Assembly (NCBI GenBank): GCA_900766585.1
Contig: CAAFVV010000002.1
Location: 1-38,316 of the forward strand
Direction of reading: 5' to 3'
Source of the DNA: Clostridia bacterium
GTDB lineage: Bacteria; Bacillota; Clostridia; Oscillospirales; Acutalibacteraceae
DNA: 38,316 nucleotides
Shown: one piece after another, positions 30,526 through 37,074 of the stretch
Position numbering within the stretch: position 1 is the first letter of the stretch
Layout: each line of letters opens with the position of its first letter
Position numbers and translations under genes: made by a program
Notes under the pieces: model-generated
What the model saw: only the letters and a program-made list of their open reading frames with translations
Told to the model about the DNA's origin: nothing
Databases searched by the model: none

Positions 30526-31210
30526 ATACACCGAAGCCCTCACCCGCGGACTGATCCGCGAAAATCCCACGCTGCGGCTGGTGCTCGGCACCTGCCCGAC
30601 GCTCGCCGTCACCACCGCCGCGCTCAACGGGCTGGGCATGGGACTGGCTGCCACCTTCGTGCTGGTCTGCTCCAATGTCGCCATCTCGCTTCTGCGCCGC
30701 GTCATCCCCGATAAGGTGCGCCTGCCCGCCTTCATCGTCGTGATCGCCGCATTTACCTCGGTCGTGCAGATGCTCGTCAAGGCGTATCTGCCCGCCATCG
30801 ACAGCGCGCTCGGCATCTATCTGCCGCTGATCGTCGTCAACTGCATTATTTTAGGCCGCGCCGAGGCGTATGCGAGCAAGCACACGGTCGGGCTGTCCGC
30901 ACTGGACGGCCTCGGCATGGGCGCGGGCTTCACCGGCGCTCTCGTGCTGATGGGTGCGGTCCGTGAGCTGCTCGGCAGCGGTACACTGTTCGGCTGGCCC
31001 GAAAACGGGCTGTTCCCCGCCATCGGCGTGTTTGTTCTGCCCGCCGGAGGCTTTTTCGTGTTCGGCATGATGATCTGGCTGACCAATACGCTGGTGCGCC
31101 GCTTTGCGGGACCGGACGCGGTCATCCGCGAGGCCGCCGGCTGCGGCGGCTGTCCGCACGCCGCCGAATGCGGGCGCATGACGGAAAAGGAGGGCGAGGG
31201 TGATGAGTAA
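30515..31210 (+). CDS. rnfE: Rnf complex membrane subunit E, with cysteine-rich tail
   Basis: 231 residues from ATG 30515 (AAGGAGGCGG site), overlapping rnfG by 11 bp; the longer frame from 30335 has no site and is arginine-rich out-of-frame sequence. Six helices include LVLGTCPTLAVTTAALNGLGMG, SVVQMLVKAYLPAI and GIYLPLIVVNCIILGRAEA, characteristic of RnfE/NqrD. The two intramembrane cysteines that ligate the shared iron-sulfur site with RnfA are in GTCPTLAVT and NCIILGRAE. The last 25 residues add AAGCGGCPHAAECGRMTEK, a short Cys-rich tail beyond the last helix. Confidence 0.95.
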   Translation: MANKYTEALTRGLIRENPTLRLVLGTCPTLAVTTAALNGLGMGLAATFVLVCSNVAISLLRRVIPDKVRLPAFIVVIAAFTSVVQMLVKAYLPAIDSALGIYLPLIVVNCIILGRAEAYASKHTVGLSALDGLGMGAGFTGALVLMGAVRELLGSGTLFGWPENGLFPAIGVFVLPAGGFFVFGMMIWLTNTLVRRFAGPDAVIREAAGCGGCPHAAECGRMTEKEGEGDE

Positions 31211-31790
31211 TTCCGGATGGTTTGCGATTCTGATCGGCGGACTGCTGGTCAACAACTTCGTGCTGTCGCAGTTTCTCGGCATCTGCCCGTTCCTCGGCGT
31301 GTCGAAAAAGCTCAGCCAGGCCGCCGGCATGTCCGCCGCGGTCATCGCGGTCATGCTGCTCGCAACCGCCGTCACCTGGCCGATCCAGACGTTTCTGCTT
31401 GACCCGTTTGACCTCGGCTATCTGCAGACGCTGGTATTCATTCTGATCATTGCCGCGCTCGTGCAGCTCGTCGAGCTGCTGCTGCGCCGTTTTCTCCCGC
31501 CGCTGTATAAGGCGCTCGGCATTTATCTGCCGCTGATCACCACCAACTGCGCCGTGCTGGGCGTGGCGATCCTCAACATCGACAGCGGCTTAAACTACGG
31601 GCAGTCGCTCATGAACGCGCTCGGCGCGGGACTGGGCTTTCTGCTTGCGATGGTGCTGTTTGCCGGCGTGCGGGAGCGGCTGGAATCCGCCGACATCCCG
31701 CAGGGGCTGCGCGGTATGCCGATCACGCTGATCGCCGCCTCTCTGGTCTCCCTCTCGTTTCTGGGATTCCAGGGGCTGTTCGGACTGTAA
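31203..31790 (+). CDS. rnfA: Rnf complex membrane subunit A
   Basis: 195 residues from ATG 31203, 9 bases after AAGGAGG and overlapping the rnfE stop by 8 bp; GTG 31200 is an adjacent alternative. Six helices with LVNNFVLSQFLGICPFLGVSKK (in two pieces), ALGIYLPLITTNCAVLGVA and GLGFLLAMVLFAGVRERLE, diagnostic for RnfA/NqrE. The GICPF and TNCAV cysteines mirror those of RnfE, forming the intramembrane metal site of the inverted-repeat pair. Confidence 0.96.
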   Translation: MSNSGWFAILIGGLLVNNFVLSQFLGICPFLGVSKKLSQAAGMSAAVIAVMLLATAVTWPIQTFLLDPFDLGYLQTLVFILIIAALVQLVELLLRRFLPPLYKALGIYLPLITTNCAVLGVAILNIDSGLNYGQSLMNALGAGLGFLLAMVLFAGVRERLESADIPQGLRGMPITLIAASLVSLSFLGFQGLFGL

Positions 31791-31804
31791 AGGAGGATAC
31801 CGCT

Positions 31805-32596
31805 ATGCATCCCATTTTATTGGCTGTACTCCTGCTCGCGGGGCTGGGACTTCTGTGCGGGCTGATCCTCGCCGTCGCCTCAATGCTGCTCGCCGTGCCG
31901 AAAAATGAGCTGGAGGAAAAAATCCGCGCCGCCCTGCCGAGCGCCAACTGCGGCGCCTGCGGCTATTCCGGCTGCGACGGCTATGCGGCGGCGCTTGCGC
32001 GGCGCGAGGCGCCGGTCGGACGCTGCACGCCGGGCGGCGAGGAATCGCTTGCCGCCGTCTCCGCGCTCCTCGGCGTGGACGGCGCGCTCGAGCGCCGCGT
32101 GGCAGCGGTGCGCTGCGGCGGCTGCGACGAAAAAGCGAGCCGCGCGTTTACCTATACCGGGCAAAAAAGCTGCCGCGCCGCCATGCAGCTGTTCGGCGGC
32201 GACAAGGGCTGCCGCTTCGGCTGCCTCGGCTACGGCGACTGCGCCCGCGTCTGCGAATACGGCGCGATCGCGCTCGAAAACGGCATTGCGCGCATTGACC
32301 CGTCGCTGTGCCGCGGCTGCGGCAAATGCGCCGACGCCTGCCCTAAAGATCTCATTGCGCTGACCGCACCCGCCGCGGCGCTCGTGCAGTGCCGCAGCAC
32401 CGAGGCCGCGCCCGCCCAGCGCAAGCTCTGCACCGCGGGCTGTATCGGCTGCGGCAAATGCGCCCGCGTCTGCCCGCAAAAGGCGATCACCGTCGAAAAC
32501 AAGCTCGCTGTCGCAGATGAGGCGCTGTGTACCGGCTGCGGGCAGTGCGCCGAGGCGTGTCCCGTCGGCTGCATCCGCATTCTGCCGGAGAGCTGA
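31805..32596 (+). CDS. rnfB: Rnf complex ferredoxin-accepting iron-sulfur subunit B
   Basis: 263 residues; AAGGAGG site. An N-terminal helix (about 5-30) anchors a cytoplasmic domain. The 4Fe-4S domain has NCGACGYSGCDGYAAAL beginning at Cys49 and ending with GRCTPGG. Further cysteines lie in VRCGGC and GCRFGCLGYGDCARVC. Ferredoxin-like clusters are CRGCGKCADACP, CIGCGKCARVCP and CTGCGQCAEACP. RnfB takes electrons from reduced ferredoxin, and the complex passes them to NAD+ while exporting Na+ or H+. The alternating cluster string is expanded as in other Clostridia. Last rnf gene; only a weak AAAACG-GCG-CGTTTT hairpin follows. Confidence 0.96.
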   Translation: MHPILLAVLLLAGLGLLCGLILAVASMLLAVPKNELEEKIRAALPSANCGACGYSGCDGYAAALARREAPVGRCTPGGEESLAAVSALLGVDGALERRVAAVRCGGCDEKASRAFTYTGQKSCRAAMQLFGGDKGCRFGCLGYGDCARVCEYGAIALENGIARIDPSLCRGCGKCADACPKDLIALTAPAAALVQCRSTEAAPAQRKLCTAGCIGCGKCARVCPQKAITVENKLAVADEALCTGCGQCAEACPVGCIRILPES

Positions 32597-32617
32597 CAAA
32601 ACGGCGCGTTTTCCCGC

Positions 32618-32646
32618 TTGAAACCCGCGCGCATTTGTGCTATACT
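32618..32646 (+). promoter_or_regulatory. Promoter of the unknown membrane protein at 32691
   Basis: TTGAAA (32618-32623), 17-bp spacer, TATACT (32641-32646). Confidence 0.72.
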
Positions 32647-32690
32647 CTGCTTGTACCTCTTGACTTTACCGGAAGAAACGGGGGATTCCC

Positions 32691-33344
32691 ATGCGTACCG
32701 CTTCCACTGTATCAAAGATCTGTATGTGGGTCTTTTTCTGCCTGTCACTGCTGTTTCACACACTGGCGCTGATCGGACTCGCGATGAACAATCAGTCCGC
32801 GATCGAGCAGGAAAAGACCGCCGTGGTCTATGACCTCGTCCCGATGCTGATCGGCGTCGGCGTCATGCTCGTCTCGGTCGTGCTGTTTACCGTGCTGCCA
32901 AAGGGCAGGCTCATTCCGCTGATCGCCGCAGCCGCGGCGGGCGTGCTGCTTGTTTTCGTGACGGTCGACCTCGGCAAGACGTTTCCGCCCTCGATCGGCG
33001 CGGACGGCAGCGACGTCGGGCTGACCGCCTGGCGGCTCGTCTACCGGCATTACAGCATGGTGCTGACACCGCTGTGCATGGCGGTTGCCTATTTCACCGG
33101 CCGCGCCGCCGACAAGGCGGAGCAGGCGCGCTTTAACGAAAGCTACCGCAGTCAGTACCGTTTCGACGGCGCTCCGCTGTTCCGTGACGAGGACAGCGGC
33201 GAAAAAAAGAAAAAGAGCGTCGCCGTGCGCGAGCGCAAGATGGCGGAGCAGGCGCGGCGGGATATTGAGCGCGAGGAGCGCGAAAAAGCCGCTGCCGCGA
33301 TTCCGCTGTCGACGCCCGAGGAAAACGAGGCACATCCCGAATAA
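32691..33344 (+). CDS. Membrane protein with charged cytoplasmic tail, unknown function
   Basis: 217 residues; ATG after GGGGGA. Four hydrophobic helices (about 8-32, 48-68, 72-92 and 118-138) are followed by a strongly charged tail (about 140-217) with EKKKKSVAVRERKMAEQARRD and a run of Glu/Arg likely to form a long helix. I recognise no family. It has its own promoter just after rnfB and is followed at 136 bp by a second small membrane protein. Confidence 0.75.
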   Translation: MRTASTVSKICMWVFFCLSLLFHTLALIGLAMNNQSAIEQEKTAVVYDLVPMLIGVGVMLVSVVLFTVLPKGRLIPLIAAAAAGVLLVFVTVDLGKTFPPSIGADGSDVGLTAWRLVYRHYSMVLTPLCMAVAYFTGRAADKAEQARFNESYRSQYRFDGAPLFRDEDSGEKKKKSVAVRERKMAEQARRDIEREEREKAAAAIPLSTPEENEAHPE

Positions 33345-33480
33345 GCGCAGACGCGCCGGGAACACTACCCTCGGTCAACAGGGGCAACATGGACCGCTCC
33401 TGTCAGATTAAACGCCGGATTCCCGCCGCAAAACGCGGCGGTCGACCCTATTGTCTATTTCAGAAAGGTGGTTTTATCTC

Positions 33481-33714
33481 ATGAAGTGCACCCGTCGATC
33501 CTCAAACGGAAAGCTCATGCTTGTGGTGATCCTTGCCGCCGCAACGGCAGCGGTCACGACGCTGACCGTGCTTGCCGTCCGCCTGCATTGGTTTAGCCGC
33601 CTGTGCGCCTGGATGAAGCAGCACCGCGCACCCTTCACCTGCAATTTCCCGGACGATGCCGAAAATGTGACCGACATTGCCCGCGAGCCGGAACCGGCAG
33701 ACGAGACCGACTGA
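33481..33714 (+). CDS. Small single-pass membrane protein, unknown function
   Basis: 77 residues from ATG 33481, 9 bases after AAAGGTGG; an upstream TTG at 33451 precedes the ribosome binding site and is rejected. A basic N-terminus MKCTRRSSNGK leads into one hydrophobic helix (about 12-36), followed by a basic then acidic tail ending PEPADETD. No family recognised. A GC hairpin (33423-33441, CCGCCGC/GCGGCGG) lies before it without a T-run. The gene ends at the terminator 33732-33776. Confidence 0.65.
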   Translation: MKCTRRSSNGKLMLVVILAAATAAVTTLTVLAVRLHWFSRLCAWMKQHRAPFTCNFPDDAENVTDIAREPEPADETD

Positions 33715-33731
33715 TCCCGTTCACAGGCAGA

Positions 33732-33776
33732 CAGCCCCCAAAACCGCTTTTCCGCGGCTTTGGGGGCTGCTTTTTT
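33732..33776 (+). terminator. Intrinsic terminator
   Basis: CAGCCCCCAAA (33732-33742) pairs with TTTGGGGGCTG (33759-33769); after one A-C mismatch the stem continues CCGC/GCGG around loop TTTTCC. C then TTTTTT follow. It separates the converging 33481 gene and amino-acid transporter operon. Confidence 0.9.
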
Positions 33777-33792
33777 CTCCGGTGGGTGCCGG

Positions 33793-34545
33793 TTAAATGA
33801 CCTTGCTGAGGAAATCGCGCAGGCGGTCGCACTGCGGGTGGTCGAATACCTGCTCGGGCGTACCCTGCTCCATGATCTTTCCGCCGTCCATAAAGCAGAC
33901 GCGGGACGCGACCTCACGGGCAAAGCCCATTTCATGGGTCACGATGACCATGGTCATACCCTCGTGGGCCAGCTGCTTGATCAGATCCAGCACCTCGCCC
34001 ACCATTTCGGGATCGAGCGCGCTGGTCGGCTCATCGAACAGCATGACCTTCGGGTTCATCGCGAGCGCGCGCACGATGGCGACACGCTGCTTCTGTCCGC
34101 CCGAGAGGGTGGAGGGGTATTTGTCCGCCCAGTCGTCCAGCCCGATCCGGCGCAGGAGCGCATGTGCCTTTGCCTCGACCTCCGCCTTGAGCGCCTGCTT
34201 GACTTTTCTGCCCTTGGCGGTCTTTTTGCCGATCAGATAGGGCGCGAGCGTGATATTTTCGAGTACGGTCTTGTTGTTGAACAGGTTGAACTGCTGGAAC
34301 ACCATGCCCATATGCTGGCGGTGGACGTTGATATCCACCTTCATGTCGGCGATATCCACGCCCTCAAAAATGACAGAGCCGGACGTCGGATCCTCCATGC
34401 AGTTTAAGCACCGCAGGAAAGTGGATTTGCCGCTGCCGGAGGGGCCGATGATGACGATCTGCTCGCCCTCGTTGATCGTCTCGGTGATGCCGTCAAGCAC
34501 GGTCAGCTCCCCGTAGGTCTTGGTCAGGTCAATGACGTCGATCAC
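33793..34545 (-). CDS. Polar amino-acid ABC importer, ATPase subunit
   Basis: 250 residues, the family norm. Walker A GPSGSGKST (34-42), Q-loop VFQQFNLFNN, signature LSGGQKQ (147-153), Walker B VMLFDEPTSALDPE (167-180) and switch motif VTHEMGFAREVA. FQQFNLF and THEMGFAREVADRV-like strings are characteristic of the GlnQ/HisP/ArtM group. Its start lies inside the permease gene (17-bp overlap), so the two are coupled. The insert KKTAKGRKVKQALKAEVEAKA between Q-loop and signature is slightly longer and more basic than usual. The exact amino acid transported is not clear. Confidence 0.95.
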   Translation of the reverse strand: MIDVIDLTKTYGELTVLDGITETINEGEQIVIIGPSGSGKSTFLRCLNCMEDPTSGSVIFEGVDIADMKVDINVHRQHMGMVFQQFNLFNNKTVLENITLAPYLIGKKTAKGRKVKQALKAEVEAKAHALLRRIGLDDWADKYPSTLSGGQKQRVAIVRALAMNPKVMLFDEPTSALDPEMVGEVLDLIKQLAHEGMTMVIVTHEMGFAREVASRVCFMDGGKIMEQGTPEQVFDHPQCDRLRDFLSKVI

Positions 34546-35239
34546 TTTTCTTCAGGCTCCTTTCCATCAGGTGGATTCCCAGCGTGATCAGCAGCACCAT
34601 CACAATATAGATCAGCGCCATCACGAGATACGGGATCATGAATTCATAGTTGTTCGTGCCGATGAATTTAAACGCCACATACAGGTCGGCGGTGCCGACG
34701 AAGCTGATGACGGAGGTGTCCTTCACCAGCGCGATAAACTCGTTGCCGAGCGTCGGCAGGATGTTTTTCACCGCCTGGGGGATCACGATGCGCAGCATGG
34801 TCGTGGCGTAGCTCAGCCCGAGCGCGCGCCCCGCCTCCATCTGACCGCCGTCCACCGACTGGATGCCGCCGCGCATGATCTCGGACACATAGGCGCCGGA
34901 ATTCATGCCGTAGATGAGGATACAGGAGGAGAGCGCCGAAATTTTCAGCCCGAGCATCGGCCGCAGCACGAAGAAGCCGACCAGCAGCTGCACGACAAGC
35001 GGCGTGCCGCGGAAGAACGCGACATAAAACTGACAGATCTTGTTGAGCACCCGCGGCAGGCGCTTGTATTTCGGCATGACCTCAATCGCGGCGATCAGCG
35101 TACCGATCACGATGCCGATGATCAGACCAAACACCGCGACGAGCAGGGTGTTGCGCAGACCCTCAAGCACGTTTTGCCAGCCGCCGTTTGTGAACATGGC
35201 TTCGACAAACTTTTCCCATTTTAATCCGAAATTTCCCAT
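34529..35239 (-). CDS. Polar amino-acid ABC importer, permease subunit
   Basis: 236 residues; ATG after AAAGGG. The HisM/GlnP pattern is clear: GLRNTLLVAVFGLIIGIVIGT, FFRGTPLVVQLL, YVSEIMRGGIQSVDGGQMEA and the EAA loop EAGRALGLSYATTMLRIVIPQA, then FIALVKDTSVISFVG. About five helices. As no second permease is present, it probably forms a homodimer. It is downstream of the binding protein, with an intercistronic hairpin between. Confidence 0.95.
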   Translation of the reverse strand: MGNFGLKWEKFVEAMFTNGGWQNVLEGLRNTLLVAVFGLIIGIVIGTLIAAIEVMPKYKRLPRVLNKICQFYVAFFRGTPLVVQLLVGFFVLRPMLGLKISALSSCILIYGMNSGAYVSEIMRGGIQSVDGGQMEAGRALGLSYATTMLRIVIPQAVKNILPTLGNEFIALVKDTSVISFVGTADLYVAFKFIGTNNYEFMIPYLVMALIYIVMVLLITLGIHLMERSLKKSDRRH

Positions 35240-35269
35240 AATCGACCCTTTCCGTCTTTACACAGCCGC

Positions 35270-35307
35270 CCCCCGATAACGGCAAACACCCCGCTCCGCA
35301 TCGGGGG
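35270..35307 (-). other. Intercistronic stem-loop between binding protein and permease
   Basis: Minus strand CCCCCGAT (35307-35300) pairs with ATCGGGGG (35277-35270); the 22-base loop contains more G/C-rich pairing. No T-run. Hairpins at this place often stabilise the binding-protein mRNA so that it is made in excess of the permease. Confidence 0.5.
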
Positions 35308-35342
35308 CGAGGTGGTCTGCCGCAGGGGATCTATCGCGGCGA

Positions 35343-36188
35343 TCAGCCGTTCATGGCGTTGAACGCTTTGGCAATGGCGGCGGCGGGCGCTTCGTCGATG
35401 ATGACGTAGTCCACATCGCCGTTTGCCATGGCGGTCACGGCAGAGGTGCCGTTTGTGTAGCCGACAGCCTCGGCGTTGGCGATCTTTTCGAAGCCGAAGT
35501 CCTCGCTGCCCTCGACATAGAACTGACCGGTGGTGCCGGACTGGACACCGATCTTCAGCTTCTTGTCGCCGTTGAGGATCTTGTCGACATCCTCCTTGGT
35601 CTTGCAGTCGTCAAACGTGGTGTCGTCGCTCTTGACAATGATCTTCTGCGCGGCATTGTAATAGGTGTCACTGAATTTGACCAGCAGCTTACGGGACTCG
35701 TTGACCGTGATGCCCGCCATGCCGATGTCGGCGCCGTTGGTGTTGAGCGTCTGGAAGATGGAGTCAAACTCGATCGCCTTGATGACCAGCTCTTTGCCGA
35801 GATAGTCGGCGAGCAGCTTCGCCATCTCCATGTCGATGCCGAGGTACTTGCTGCCGCTCGTGTACTCAAACGGCGCAAAGCCCGGCTCGGTCACGACGAT
35901 CAGCTGATCCTTGCTGCTGTCCTCGGCAGCGGACTCAATCTCGACCGGCTTGCCGTCGCCGAAGTAGTGGTTGCAGATCTCGTCGAACTTGCCGTTCTCC
36001 TTGATCTCCTTCAAAAACGTGTTGACCTTGGTCAGCAGCTCCGCGTCGTTCGGGTTGACCGCGAAGGCGTATTCCTCGCTCGAGAGCTGAATGTCGATGA
36101 CCTTGACGGTGGTTTTTCCGCCGCTGCAGGCACACAGCAGCAGCAGGCACATCGCCGCGACGGCGATCAGGGCAACAAACTTTTTCAT
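35343..36188 (-). CDS. Amino-acid binding lipoprotein, apparently circularly permuted
   Basis: 281 residues. MKKFVALIAVAAMCLLLLCAC is a lipoprotein signal with Cys21. Residues 28-76 (VKVIDIQLSSEEYAFAVN, then LLTKVNTFLKEIKENGKFDEI and HYFGDGKP) look like the final segment of an ordinary family 3 solute-binding protein. After an acidic linker (77-94) the usual start of the fold appears (QLIVVTEPGFAPFEYTSG, GIDMEMAKLLADYLGKEL), then GADIGMAGITVNESRK, KIGVQSGTTGQFYV and VDYVIIDEAPAAAIAK, where the protein stops, lacking that final segment. It is therefore best read as a circular permutant. It serves the permease and ATPase downstream in the operon. Confidence 0.93.
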   Translation of the reverse strand: MKKFVALIAVAAMCLLLLCACSGGKTTVKVIDIQLSSEEYAFAVNPNDAELLTKVNTFLKEIKENGKFDEICNHYFGDGKPVEIESAAEDSSKDQLIVVTEPGFAPFEYTSGSKYLGIDMEMAKLLADYLGKELVIKAIEFDSIFQTLNTNGADIGMAGITVNESRKLLVKFSDTYYNAAQKIIVKSDDTTFDDCKTKEDVDKILNGDKKLKIGVQSGTTGQFYVEGSEDFGFEKIANAEAVGYTNGTSAVTAMANGDVDYVIIDEAPAAAIAKAFNAMNG

Positions 36189-36259
36189 GATAGACTCCTT
36201 CTTTCTTTTTCATACCGGGCATGACCGCCGCGGTGTATTTTCTTTCGGGAACAGTGCCC

Positions 36260-36288
36260 AGTATACCACCGGAATTGCATATTGTCAA
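36260..36288 (-). promoter_or_regulatory. Promoter of the amino-acid importer operon
   Basis: Minus strand TTGACA (36288-36283), 17-bp spacer, TATACT (36265-36260), 72 bp before the binding-protein start. Confidence 0.85.
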
Positions 36289-36323
36289 CACTTTTTTGAA
36301 TATTTACACGACGAAGTCCTGCC

Positions 36324-36341
36324 ATATCCCGCGCGGGATAT
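36324..36341. promoter_or_regulatory. Perfect 18-bp palindrome, possible operator
   Basis: ATATCCCGC (36324-36332) is followed directly by its reverse complement GCGGGATAT (36333-36341). It sits 36 bp upstream of the -35 box of the amino-acid importer, within the 495-bp gap (36189-36683) shared with acpP. The AT-rich rest of that gap (about 36420-36480) holds no gene. Binding protein unknown. Confidence 0.45.
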
Positions 36342-36558
36342 TAGACAACCTGCACAATCCCGGCGGTTTTGGGCGGGAAGCGGTGCGGTTGACGACCGGT
36401 TTTTCGGCAAACGGCGGGCGAAATATACATTTTGCTCTGCATATGCGTATAATTATACATTTATGCAAATATGCACGCCGCCAGGCGCAATTTCCGCCGT
36501 TTTCCGCGCCGCATACGGGCACTGCGCAAATTTTTTTCAAAAAAGTAGCCGAAAGGCA

Positions 36559-36587
36559 TTGACAAACCGCACGTTTCCGCATACACT
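36559..36587 (+). promoter_or_regulatory. Promoter of acpP
   Basis: TTGACA (36559-36564), 17-bp spacer, TACACT (36582-36587), about 97 bp before the start codon. Confidence 0.78.
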
Positions 36588-36683
36588 TTCTTTTGGACCC
36601 GCTGCGGGTGTTCCGCCGGGCATGCGGGACTGTCCCGCCGCACGGATTTTTCATTGCTTATTTTAATTGGAGGTTGAATTCCC

Positions 36684-36911
36684 ATGGTTCTGGAAAAGGT
36701 AAAGGATATTCTCGCAAAGCAGTTTGAGGTCGAGACGGATAAGATCACCGAGCAGACCGACATTGCCGAGGATCTGGGCGCCGATTCCCTGGATGTCGTC
36801 GATGTGCTGATGTCCCTGGAGGACGCGTTTGACGTGGAGATCCCTGACGAGGAGATCGAGAAGCTGACGACGGTCGGCGCTCTGGTCAGCTATATCGAGG
36901 AGCATATCTGA
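36684..36911 (+). CDS. acpP: Acyl carrier protein
   Basis: 75 residues; ATG after GGAGGT. Acidic four-helix protein with the phosphopantetheine attachment Ser35 in GADSLDVVDVLMSLEDAF, and VEIPDEEIEKLTTVGALVSYI. It carries growing acyl chains in type II fatty acid synthesis. No other fatty acid gene adjoins it here; it is a single-gene unit with its own promoter and terminator. Confidence 0.96.
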   Translation: MVLEKVKDILAKQFEVETDKITEQTDIAEDLGADSLDVVDVLMSLEDAFDVEIPDEEIEKLTTVGALVSYIEEHI

Positions 36912-36928
36912 TCTTTTTGCAGACGGAA

Positions 36929-36972
36929 ACCGGCCGGACGGGAATTTTCCCCTTTCCGACCGGTCGTTTTTT
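36929..36972 (+). terminator. Intrinsic terminator after acpP
   Basis: ACCGG-C-CGGA (36929-36938) pairs with TCCG-A-CCGGT (36955-36964), with inner GGGAA/TTCCC, then CG and TTTTTT (36967-36972). Confidence 0.82.
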
Positions 36973-36993
36973 GCACGATATCGCAGCGTATGA

Positions 36994-37027
36994 GAAGCGG
37001 GCTTTGCCAGACGGCAAAGCCCGCTTC
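36994..37027. other. Perfect 15-bp hairpin
   Basis: The arms 36994-37008 and 37013-37027 are exact reverse complements around AGAC. No T-run on either side. It lies between the acpP terminator and the transposase. It may mark the edge of the insertion element or be a degraded terminator. Confidence 0.5.
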
Positions 37028-37039
37028 AGCCTGTCAAAG

Positions 37040-37074
37040 AACCCATGCTTTCAAGGAGCGAGAGCATGGGTTTT
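37040..37074. terminator. Hairpin at the transposase 3' end, possible bidirectional terminator
   Basis: AACCCATGCT (37040-37049) pairs with AGCATGGGTT (37063-37072), then TTTT on the plus strand. The transposase TGA stop lies in the loop. On the plus strand it would stop readthrough from acpP; on the minus strand the following bases are only TCTTTG. Confidence 0.55.

Noticed and set aside
4860..35282. Shared CCCCCGATAACGG at 4860-4872 and 35270-35282
   Set aside because: A 13-base match is expected by chance in a window of this size and composition, and the contexts differ.
36994..37027. Perfect hairpin as a second acpP terminator
   Set aside because: There is no T-run on either strand and a proper terminator lies at 36929-36972, so it is listed only as a hairpin.
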